Virus record (IMG/VR): IMGVR_UViG_3300042540_001044
Coordinates: 1-46,678 of that record
Reading direction: 5' to 3' (one strand)
Length of the DNA: 46,678 nt
Source: a virus
The notes beneath the pieces are model-generated. The model saw only the letters and a list, made by a program, of their open reading frames with translations. It ran no database searches and was not told where the DNA came from. Position 1 is the stretch's first letter. Every line of letters begins with the position of its first letter. Positions 20,733-28,015 of the stretch are shown in pieces. The position numbers and the translations under genes were made by a program.

Positions 20733-23242
20733 AGCTTGCGTAGTTCCTCGATCAAGGCATCGCTGCCGTCCACTGCGTAGTCGTTCGGTAGGGCCATCAC
20801 TGATGAGCCTCCGAGGTGCAGTCTAACAGGGAGCGAGCCTCGATGCGAGAGAAGAATCCCTTTGAGCTTTGAGACTTCGGCTGTGTCTTTGATGAGCCCA
20901 TCGGGGAGACGGATCTTAAACTCTTCTGTCTCATCGATTGCGACACTAACATTCATTTCAGGGCACAGCTCCAAGTCAATCAAAATGTAGTCGCGCTCAC
21001 TATGACTACTCGTAGCAGGACGCAACCTCAACCGGGCAACCGTATCCTCCTCCAAAGAACCACGCACCCTCTCATCCCACACCTTCGGGAACGCAATCAC
21101 GTTCACCGAAATCTCATGGTTCGAGATCAAGAAGTGAGCCATCTCCGCACCACCACGAGTGGTCCGCACATTGAAATCAGAGACCAAACCAGCAACCCAC
21201 TTCGACTGGCCATCCTCCAAGTCAGCAAGATCAGTCAGATCCACCTCTGAATTCTCAAACACCCACGACTCCAACCCGTCCATAGGATGCCCAGACACAT
21301 ACACGCCCATGACCTTGCGCTCCAAGTTCAGACGCTGACGCTCCGAATACTCCACCTTCGGAACATTGAAGAACCTGTCCTCGTCATCCTCGAACAGGCT
21401 CACCAACCCCTTCTCCCGCTGCTTCTTCGCCTTGCGAGCCGACGCGAGGATCTCCTCCACCACCCCGATCAAACCCAGACGAGAGTAACCGAACTCGTCC
21501 ATTGCGCCAGCCTCAACCAGCGGAACAAACACCCTCTTGTTCATAGCGTCACGAATCATCATTCGCAGCACAAAATCGTACATGTCCTTGAAGGGCCCGC
21601 CCTGGTTGCGCTCGTCGACCACCTGATCACCGAAGCCCTCACCCACCTGAGCGATCGACGACAAACCCACCCGGATCTCATCAGCGCTCGCAGTGAACGC
21701 CACCTCAGACTTGTTCATCGAAGGCAGACGAACAGGAATACCCATCCGTCGAGCCTCAGCCAAGAAGATCGACGCCTTCTCCAAAGCAACACCCCTACAC
21801 AGGGCCGCCATGTAGAACGTCGGATAGTTCGCCTTCAGATACGCCGTCTGATACGCCGTCATCGCGTACCCATACGCATGCGATTTGTTGAAGCCATAAT
21901 CTGCGAAGTCGGCGATCATCCCAAACAGCTTCTCGGAGAACTCGTTGCTGTAACCGTTCGCCACACAACCCTTGATGAAGCCGTCCTTCTCGGCTGCCAT
22001 CTTCTCCTTTATCTTCTTCCCCATAGCCTTACGGAGGTTGTCCGCCTCTGCGAGCGAGTACCCGGCGAACTTCTGCGCGATCTGCATCACCTGTTCCTGA
22101 TAGATGCACAGGCCCTGAGTGTCAGCCAGGATCTCTCGTGCATCATCGTGGAAGTATTCTACAGGCTTGCGTAGATTCTTGCGGTCGGCGTAGTCGTTGT
22201 GCATGTTCGCCGCCATCGGTCCCGGCCGGTACAGCGCGACAAGCGCAGCGATATGGTCGAACGTCTCCGGGTTGAGACGCACCACCAGCTCACGCATCGC
22301 CTTCGACTCCAACTGGAACACACCGATCGTCTCGCCATGACGCAACAGCTCGAACGTCTTCGGGTCATCCAGCGGGATCGAATCGATATCGACCACACCC
22401 AAACCCTGGCCCTCGATCAGACGCAGACACTCAGTGATCACATCCAGGTTCCGCAACCCCAAGAAGTCCATCTTGAGCAGACCCAGAGCCTCCACCCCAT
22501 GCATGTCATACTGGGTGGCAACAGGAGCGTCCTTGCCCTTCTTCTGCACAGGGACAATGTCCATGAGCGGCACATCAGAGATCACCACAGCCGCAGCGTG
22601 GATAGAGTCGGCGCGCTTCAACCCCTCCAAACTCTTCGCTGCATCAATGATCTGCTTAGCCTCGGGGTCATTCGCATAGATGTCCCTGAACTTCTGAGAC
22701 TGAGCGAACTGTGCCTCATACCCCTCGGTACGCTCCAGGCAGGCAGCCAGAGGAGCGTCACGCCCCATCAGAGCAGGCGGCAACGTCTTCGAGATCTTGT
22801 CGCCGACGATGAACGGATGGCCGAGCACCCTTGCAGCGTCACGCACCGCGGCACGAGCCTTGATCGTGAAGAACGTGACGATCTGAGACACATGGTCCTC
22901 ACCGAACCGCTGCGACGTGTAAGCAATCATTGCTTCACGCCCGCTCGCCTCCATATCCAAATCGATATCCGCCATTGACATCCCCTTGCCAAGCTGCAGG
23001 CTCAACCCAATGGGATAGCTGGTCGGCTTCTCATTGGTGATGCCAATTACGTAGGCAACCGAGGATTGCTGCGGGTTAGCTACGGTAACGCCTCTGTCAA
23101 ATACATCCAGATACACGCGCTCGATACCCAGGTGCTCGATGGCCTTCAGTTCATCCTTTAGCCATCCCTTATCGACTTCGTCCCGACGAGGGGAGAACAT
23201 TACGAGCCCGGCGATTGTCGAGCACCTCTTGGTATCGTTCAT
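20678..23242 (-). CDS. dnaE: DNA polymerase III alpha (DnaE), C-terminal part
   Basis: 854 aa if begun at ATG 23242 (ATAGGAA upstream); ATG 23200 is an alternative. The first 90 residues are poorly conserved. From SMADIDLDM (about 22980) the match is full: the catalytic Asp pair, then GREAMIAY, IVTFFTIKARAAVRDAARVL, and KMDFLGLRNLDVI with the third catalytic Asp. Fingers and a C-terminal OB-like region follow (VKLEY..GHPMDGLESW style). If the sequence from 22969 is joined to the upstream part ending at 24034, the active site reads SMPDIDLD and the total length is about 1170 aa, normal for DnaE. It is therefore either spliced or a two-piece polymerase. Confidence 0.85.
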   Translation of the reverse strand: MNDTKRCSTIAGLVMFSPRRDEVDKGWLKDELKAIEHLGIERVYLDVFDRGVTVANPQQSSVAYVIGITNEKPTSYPIGLSLQLGKGMSMADIDLDMEASGREAMIAYTSQRFGEDHVSQIVTFFTIKARAAVRDAARVLGHPFIVGDKISKTLPPALMGRDAPLAACLERTEGYEAQFAQSQKFRDIYANDPEAKQIIDAAKSLEGLKRADSIHAAAVVISDVPLMDIVPVQKKGKDAPVATQYDMHGVEALGLLKMDFLGLRNLDVITECLRLIEGQGLGVVDIDSIPLDDPKTFELLRHGETIGVFQLESKAMRELVVRLNPETFDHIAALVALYRPGPMAANMHNDYADRKNLRKPVEYFHDDAREILADTQGLCIYQEQVMQIAQKFAGYSLAEADNLRKAMGKKIKEKMAAEKDGFIKGCVANGYSNEFSEKLFGMIADFADYGFNKSHAYGYAMTAYQTAYLKANYPTFYMAALCRGVALEKASIFLAEARRMGIPVRLPSMNKSEVAFTASADEIRVGLSSIAQVGEGFGDQVVDERNQGGPFKDMYDFVLRMMIRDAMNKRVFVPLVEAGAMDEFGYSRLGLIGVVEEILASARKAKKQREKGLVSLFEDDEDRFFNVPKVEYSERQRLNLERKVMGVYVSGHPMDGLESWVFENSEVDLTDLADLEDGQSKWVAGLVSDFNVRTTRGGAEMAHFLISNHEISVNVIAFPKVWDERVRGSLEEDTVARLRLRPATSSHSERDYILIDLELCPEMNVSVAIDETEEFKIRLPDGLIKDTAEVSKLKGILLSHRGSLPVRLHLGGSSVMALPNDYAVDGSDALIEELRKLCFSATGITSASHSSAPS

Positions 23243-23972
23243 GTTTCCTATCCAGGTATCGCGTGGCTGAATCATACAACCAGATGATGTTATCGGCGTG
23301 AGACTCCAGAGAGAAGACATTGCCCGTCGGGTAGATGCCTCCAGCGCGGGGGAGGTTGATGTTCATCCACTCCAAGAGCGCCTTCGGTCCAGTAATCTTG
23401 AGCCGGTAGCCATCAGGAACAGCCGACTTGGCAATCGACCCATCTCCGTCAACGAAGCCACGGATGAAGCTCCTAATGAACTCTGGCTCACTGATCGCAG
23501 GCGGCGACAAGGAGAATGTCTTCCTCTCTGTGCAGCCCAAGTTGATCAAGTCATCCACCAGAAGATCAGAGGTGATCTGGAGACGCGCCACGGGACAAAC
23601 CCCATAGGTGGTCTGCTGATCGAAGCAGCCGATCTTGTAGGTCGCTTGTAGATCATCCCTGAGCTTCTCTAAGTGGTGCATGTCCTTCTGGTTGAGGTCA
23701 ACCTTCAGGACAGACTGCCCATTGAACTTGACGATAGCCCCATCAGCATACAGGAACCCTAACCAGTAAGCCTTTTCTGGTGTATCGAGCACCGAAAAAT
23801 AGGCATCATCCAAGAAGTACTTGCGCGAGTTGGTCTTGTTCGATCTTCGCCGTGTGCCGCTCTTCTTTAGGATGTAGTAGACCCTGTCGGTGCCAAGGCC
23901 AAGCTCTCGACCCACCTTAGCGGCCGACAATCCACTCTGATACAAGCTGACCACCTGTTCGATCGTATCCAT
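23169..23972 (-). CDS. LAGLIDADG homing endonuclease inside dnaE
   Basis: 267 aa, ATG 23972 with AGGGAG eight bases upstream. An N-terminal helix-turn-helix (IEQVVSLYQSGLSAAKVGREL, read in two halves) is followed by two LAGLIDADG helices: YWLGFLYADGAI near residue 70 and SFIRGFVDGDGSI near residue 190. The acidic residues needed for cutting are present. The gene lies exactly between the two parts of dnaE, at the coding position of the catalytic Asp motif. Its last codons overlap the start of the dnaE C-terminal frame. Confidence 0.9.
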   Translation of the reverse strand: MDTIEQVVSLYQSGLSAAKVGRELGLGTDRVYYILKKSGTRRRSNKTNSRKYFLDDAYFSVLDTPEKAYWLGFLYADGAIVKFNGQSVLKVDLNQKDMHHLEKLRDDLQATYKIGCFDQQTTYGVCPVARLQITSDLLVDDLINLGCTERKTFSLSPPAISEPEFIRSFIRGFVDGDGSIAKSAVPDGYRLKITGPKALLEWMNINLPRAGGIYPTGNVFSLESHADNIIWLYDSATRYLDRKHERYQEVLDNRRARNVLPSSGRSR

Positions 23973-25279
23973 AGAACAACTCCCTTGTGTTGCTATGGAT
24001 ATCGTCAAACGAAATGTCAAAATCAACCTGATCAGGCATCGAGATGCGAGACGGGTTCAGGAACCGTTCGAACAGCAGGTCGTACTTGATCGGGTCCACG
24101 TCAGTGATCCCCAGGCAGTACGAGACAGCGCAACCAGCAGCCGAACCACGTCCGGCTCCGGTACGGATACCGACGGACTTGGCGTGGCTCACGATGTCCC
24201 ACATGATCAAGAAGTACGAACTGAAGCCCATGTCAATGATCGTTCGCAGCTCGAATGCGAGCCTTGAAACAACCTCGTCAGGCATGTCCGGCCACCGACG
24301 GTCCGCACCCTTAAACACCAGATCGGTCAAGAACGCATCCACATCCCCATCGAACCAGTCGGGCACCGGGAACACCGGCAAGTGAGGCTTGTCGAAATCC
24401 AGCTTCACGTTCGCACGCTCAGCGATCAACAACGTGTTGTCACACGAAGAAGGCACCTCGCTGAACAGCGAACGCATCTCCTCGGCGGTCTTCAAGTAGT
24501 GCTGGTCAGACTCGAACTTGAACCGTTCAGTGTCCGACATGAGCGACTTCGTCTGCGAACACAGCAGAATGTCATGCCCGAACGCGTCCTCTTGATGCAC
24601 ATAGTGGCTGTCGTTCGTAGCCAGCAGCGGGGCCTGGAGCTTCGCTGCCACATCAAGCAGCGCACTCATCGTGTTTCTCTGCGCGCTGATCCCATGATTC
24701 TGGATCTCGACAAAGAAGTTGTCCTTGCCAAAGATGTCCTGCAGACGTGCAGCAATCTTCAAAGCCTCAGCAGGCGACTCGTTCAACAGGGCCTGGAGCA
24801 CCTGACCGCCAAGGCAACCGCTCGTAGCGATCACACCTTCGCTGTGCTCCTCCAACAGCTCCCAATCGAGACGCGGCTTGTAGTAGTACCCTTCAAGGTA
24901 GGCACGGGACGACAGCTTGACGAGGTTCTTGTAGCCCTCGTTGTTCTCTGCCAGCAACGTCAAATGGTAGTTGACCTTGTGGCCCTCCTCGGTGGTGCCA
25001 CCAGAGTCGTCCTCACGGGAACGCCGCGTCGGTCGCTCTGTGCGATGCTCCTTCGCCATGTACGCCTCGAACCCGATGACCGGGTTGACATCATGGGCTA
25101 GGCAAGCGAGATAGAAGTCGACCACCCCGCTCATCGTCCCGTGGTCGGTGATACCGAGAGCTTTCTGACCGTCAGCTACGGCAGCTTCCACGAAGGGTTC
25201 GATCTTCGCTGCGCCATCAAGGATGCTGTGCTCTGTGTGGCAGTTAACAATGAAGATGAGTAAAGCTACTCTTCTTCAT
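23917..25279 (-). CDS. dnaE: DNA polymerase III alpha (DnaE), N-terminal PHP part; start unclear
   Basis: From CHTEHSILDGAAKI at about 25242 the frame is a clear PHP domain (TDHGTMSGVVDFY, IGFEAYM, HYV) followed by palm motifs GAGRGSAAG, YCLGITDVDP and FERFLNPSRISMPD. After SMPD (24034) it reads on into non-DnaE sequence until a stop at 23917. No ATG, GTG or TTG lies in this frame before the first PHP motif. An ATG at 25279 starts MKKSSFTHLHC and stops at TAA 25246, one base out of frame; a +1 shift at TGT-T-AAC would join it to the PHP frame. GTG 25191 is the first normal start but would remove a metal-site His. Confidence 0.8.
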
Positions 25280-25286
25280 TATGGAA

Positions 25287-25502
25287 TCACGAGACATTGT
25301 CCCACACCTTCCTGCGCACGATGGCGCCGACTAGGGTCTGGCTCACTCCATAGAGTGCGCCAAGCTTCGATTGAGAAATTCCCCCAGCGGCATAGAGTTC
25401 TCTGATCTCTCTGACCTGGGATTCATCAAGTTTGGCAGTGAACTCGACCTTCTCCCAGAAGCGCGAATCCTCGAAAGGAAGGTGGGTAAACGAGTCAGTC
25501 AT
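25287..25502 (-). CDS. HNH endonuclease remnant lacking its catalytic core, at the dnaE start
   Basis: 71 aa from ATG 25502 (ATGA overlap). The first eight residues, MTDSFTHL, look like a DnaE N-terminus. Then comes the HNH-family opening FEDSRFWEKVEF, but the Cys/His catalytic core is absent. The sequence jumps to the family's C-terminal helix-turn-helix (KLDESQVREIRELYAAGG, LYGVSQTLVGAIVRRKVW). This is a deletion derivative of a mobile gene. It may act as a DNA-binding protein or be inert. Confidence 0.7.
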   Translation of the reverse strand: MTDSFTHLPFEDSRFWEKVEFTAKLDESQVREIRELYAAGGISQSKLGALYGVSQTLVGAIVRRKVWDNVS

Positions 25503-25855
25503 TTCCACTCCATTCGCGTTGGGATCCCGACCCCACCTGAGATCGTCCTGCCTTCTCTCAGCTCCATGTTGTGGCAATAGTAGTTGCTCCTGCCTTCTCT
25601 CAGCTCCATGTTGTGGCAATAGTAGTTGCCGGGCAGACGCTCGGCCTCACGCTCTATGAACATCTCATTGTTGAGCGCGATCCCCTTCTCCACCACAAGG
25701 GACCCCAGCCTGGACCTCACCCTGAACGAATACCCGGCGCTCCGTCTTGGGAACGTCCGTCTTGGCCGATGCGACCGCCTGCTCAGCAAGACCACAAAGA
25801 AAGGCACAAAGAAAGCCATCGCCGTCGCCACCAAAAGAACCCGCGGGTCAGACAT
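25499..25855 (-). CDS. Membrane-anchored hypothetical protein with duplicated 14-aa unit
   Basis: 118 aa from ATG 25855. One N-terminal hydrophobic helix (VLLVATAMAFFVPFFVVLL) is followed by a basic stretch (RRSHRPRRTFPRR). Near the C-terminus a 14-residue unit, NYYCHNMELREGRS, is repeated at once as NYYCHNMELREGRT. Function unknown. It overlaps the next upstream gene by 8 bases and the HNH remnant by 4. Confidence 0.6.
   Translation of the reverse strand: MSDPRVLLVATAMAFFVPFFVVLLSRRSHRPRRTFPRRSAGYSFRVRSRLGSLVVEKGIALNNEMFIEREAERLPGNYYCHNMELREGRSNYYCHNMELREGRTISGGVGIPTRMEWK
25546..25629 (-). repeat. Tandem duplication of 42 bp
   Basis: Two nearly identical 42-base copies, 25546-25587 and 25588-25629. 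The unit is 14 codons, so the reading frame is kept. A recent slippage or recombination event is likely. Confidence 0.85.
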
Positions 25856-26159
25856 CAACCATCCTGTAGTTACTGAGAATCACCGGGATACACCTATCGA
25901 TTAGCGGATTCCCGTCACTGTCATAGATGTACTCGCCACCGATCGCACACAGCCAGTTAGGACGCGCTGCAAGAGGGGAGATCATCACTGCGCTTGGCGG
26001 AGAATCCCAGACTCTCCGATCTGACGTGAGCTTGAAAGGCAGCCACCTATCAGGGAAACTGTCTCGCTCAACAGCTTTGTGATGAGCAGCTATTTCGAGC
26101 CTGTTGTCCTGCGGCAGAGCGTCCTTGGACCTGCCAAGGATCCAGTCCAAAAACTTCAA
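25848..26159 (-). CDS. Hypothetical 103-aa protein
   Basis: TTG 26159 with GGAGGGG upstream, overlapping the HNH stop (TTGA). It begins MKFLDWILGRSKDALPQ, has FPDRWLPFKLTSDRRVW and ends IPVILSNYRMVDV. Probably a soluble alpha/beta protein. Not recognised. Confidence 0.62.
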   Translation of the reverse strand: MKFLDWILGRSKDALPQDNRLEIAAHHKAVERDSFPDRWLPFKLTSDRRVWDSPPSAVMISPLAARPNWLCAIGGEYIYDSDGNPLIDRCIPVILSNYRMVDV

Positions 26160-26596
26160 CGCCCCTCCAACATCGGGATCGTGAGCAGCATGTCGCCACT
26201 CAACTCGCGCTCCATGATAACACGAAGTACCAAAGGTTGGAAGCGTTTCTTGTCAGAATGCACCAGCGCATGGTGCTCGTCACACAGCATGATCAGGTTC
26301 TCCCTGACGTGCTTGCCGCCTTCACTTCGATATAACGCGTGATGAGCATGAAGAAAAGATGTGCCTCCGCAGTAACGGCATCGTCCTCCGTCCGCTGCGA
26401 CAACCTCAGCTCGCAAACCCTCGGGGACACCTCGTTCACGGCGACGCCCTTGGGTTGTAGTGCGAGCCGCCCCCTGCTTCTTGCGGATCTGACGAGCAGC
26501 GCCCTGGCAAGCCTCGCTGCAGAAACTGACAACTCCAACACGGATAGCCTCATCCTTCTCAACGTAGGTTCGACAGACCGTGCAGCGAAGTTTCAC
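26156..26596 (-). CDS. HNH nuclease with zinc-finger N-terminus
   Basis: 146 aa from GTG 26596 (overlaps the WhiB stop). The first 35 residues have CTVCRTYV and FCSEAC, a four-Cys treble-clef finger. The HNH core is CRYCG, LHAHHALYRSEGG, ENLIMLCDEHHALVH. The last part is LVLRVIMERELSGDM. A phage HNH endonuclease, probably independent of an intron. It could be a homing enzyme or a restriction-type nuclease. Confidence 0.82.
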   Translation of the reverse strand: MKLRCTVCRTYVEKDEAIRVGVVSFCSEACQGAARQIRKKQGAARTTTQGRRRERGVPEGLRAEVVAADGGRCRYCGGTSFLHAHHALYRSEGGKHVRENLIMLCDEHHALVHSDKKRFQPLVLRVIMERELSGDMLLTIPMLEGR

Positions 26597-26901
26597 GCAG
26601 CGAAAGCCCGCTCCAGGTCGGCCTCAAAAGCCGAACGATGACGCTTGCGATGAAGTCGCACACCCACACGGTCAGCAAGACCGCCCCGCACACAGTCATC
26701 ATCATCGTTCCTGATCGCGTCGTCCAGGCATTCGATACGCACCGCACAGGTTTCGCAGATCGCCTTGGCTTCATCGACACGATCAGAATCAAACCACAAA
26801 TCGATAGGCGTGTCAACGCATGCAGCGTACGCCCGCCACTCATCGTCAGCCATAGCAGACAGCTTCGCGATGAACTCGTTCAACTCTGCGTCGAGACTCA
26901 A
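26593..26901 (-). CDS. WhiB-family iron-sulfur regulator
   Basis: 102 aa from TTG 26901. Four cysteines in WhiB order: AACVDT near residue 28, then the CETC pair in AKAICETCAV, then ECLDDAI. The turn motif is VRGGLAD in place of GVWGG, followed by the basic R-H-R-K-R-H tail. WhiB proteins bind a 4Fe-4S cluster and sigma factor SigA, and phage versions can block host gene control. This family is limited to actinobacteria and their phages, which fixes the host group. Confidence 0.88.
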   Translation of the reverse strand: MSLDAELNEFIAKLSAMADDEWRAYAACVDTPIDLWFDSDRVDEAKAICETCAVRIECLDDAIRNDDDDCVRGGLADRVGVRLHRKRHRSAFEADLERAFAA

Positions 26902-27272
26902 ATGAGGCTCCTGACAACCATCTCCGGCTTGGGCTTCTCGATGTCAGCCGGGGTCTCATCAGGGCCCTCAGCTGCCGCAGCCTCAGCTGCCGCCCGACGA
27001 GCCAACATCTGCTCACGGATCGTCCCAGACTGCCCCTCGTTACGGAGACTGAAGTAGCCTTCGTCAACGACATACTGGAGCATCTCCTGGAGATCCCTGA
27101 ATGCCTGCTGCAAACGAGGATTCTTCTCCAAGCTGAGCATCATGGACCGCATGATCGCCACGTCCTCAGCCTGCTCGCGGTTCTCCAAGAACGTCAGCTC
27201 CATGCTGGCCTCAGAGAACTGGACTGACGTGATGAACACGTCTGCTTCAACGATGTCCTGCATCATGCTCAT
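26898..27272 (-). CDS. Hypothetical 124-aa protein
   Basis: ATG 27272 overlaps the previous stop. N-terminal half: ADVFITSVQFSEASMELTF, a strand pair; middle helical (LSLEKNPRLQQAFRDLQEML); C-terminus an Ala-rich helix (RRAAAEAAAAEGPDE) and a PKPEMVV tail. No enzyme motif. The gene lies in the replication operon between WhiB and the primase. Confidence 0.65.
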   Translation of the reverse strand: MSMMQDIVEADVFITSVQFSEASMELTFLENREQAEDVAIMRSMMLSLEKNPRLQQAFRDLQEMLQYVVDEGYFSLRNEGQSGTIREQMLARRAAAEAAAAEGPDETPADIEKPKPEMVVRSLI

Positions 27273-27712
27273 GACGCCACCCCGCTGCTCAGCTTCACGT
27301 CGAGGAACATGGGCTTGTTGTTGACCCCATTAGTAGAGGGACTCACCGGGAGACTGAACAACGACTCCTGGTTCTCATCAACCACAGGGATCTTTGTCTC
27401 GATCATCTCGGTCACACCAGTGACCACCTTGCCGAGCTGGTCGTACAACCACTTAGCCTTGTCCAGATCGAGAACCTCAACATCCTCCACGGTGAACGTG
27501 TTCGCGCGGGACAGCAGACCTGTGGTCTTGCCCACCGAGAACTTTGCATCGGCGACACGAGCGGTCACGAAGAACCCATACAGGTCATCGTTTGCCATCT
27601 GCGCGCCCTTCTCGACATCCACATCGAATGCCCCGGAGAAGCGGCCCGCATAGCTGACCACCTCCTTGCCGTCGAATACCTCAACGCCAGCCTTGAGCTC
27701 CTTTGACATCAT
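27269..27712 (-). CDS. Hypothetical 147-aa protein
   Basis: Tandem ATG codons at 27712 and 27709. The sequence is beta-rich with KAGVEVFDGKEVVSYAGRF and DDLYGFFVTARVADAKF, and a helix DKAKWLYDQLGKVVTGV. It may be a DNA-associated accessory protein given its neighbours, but no family is recognised. It overlaps the next gene in an ATGA. Confidence 0.65.
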   Translation of the reverse strand: MMSKELKAGVEVFDGKEVVSYAGRFSGAFDVDVEKGAQMANDDLYGFFVTARVADAKFSVGKTTGLLSRANTFTVEDVEVLDLDKAKWLYDQLGKVVTGVTEMIETKIPVVDENQESLFSLPVSPSTNGVNNKPMFLDVKLSSGVAS

Positions 27713-28005
27713 TCCACCTCGCTGGGGTACGCGTAAGCCCAGGTGCCAGGAGCGAACAACGCAATGTCCTTCTCTCCTGCGTCACGAATCAAGAGAATGC
27801 CATTCTCGATACCGAACGACTCGCCAGCTGCGACAACCACCTCGGTAACCGGAGGGGCCGCCACCGTTGCAGCATCGGTGAGCTGTGCGGCAGCATCAGC
27901 GATCGGGTTGAAGGAGGGCGTGGGAGCGCCCATGATGCCACTCAGAGAGGGCTGAGGTCGGGGAGGGATAGGGGACGAATTGTCTCTCAACACTACAGTA
28001 ATCAC
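27709..28005 (-). CDS. Hypothetical 98-aa protein
   Basis: GTG 28005 with AAGGAGA upstream. A Pro/Ala-rich N-terminal half (SPIPPRPQPSLSGIMG, AAAQLTDAATVAAPPV) precedes a compact C-terminal strand region (GIENGILLIRDAGEKDIALF). Possibly an unstructured tail plus a small domain. Not recognised. Confidence 0.6.
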   Translation of the reverse strand: MITVVLRDNSSPIPPRPQPSLSGIMGAPTPSFNPIADAAAQLTDAATVAAPPVTEVVVAAGESFGIENGILLIRDAGEKDIALFAPGTWAYAYPSEVE

Positions 28006-28015
28006 TTGCTTCTCC

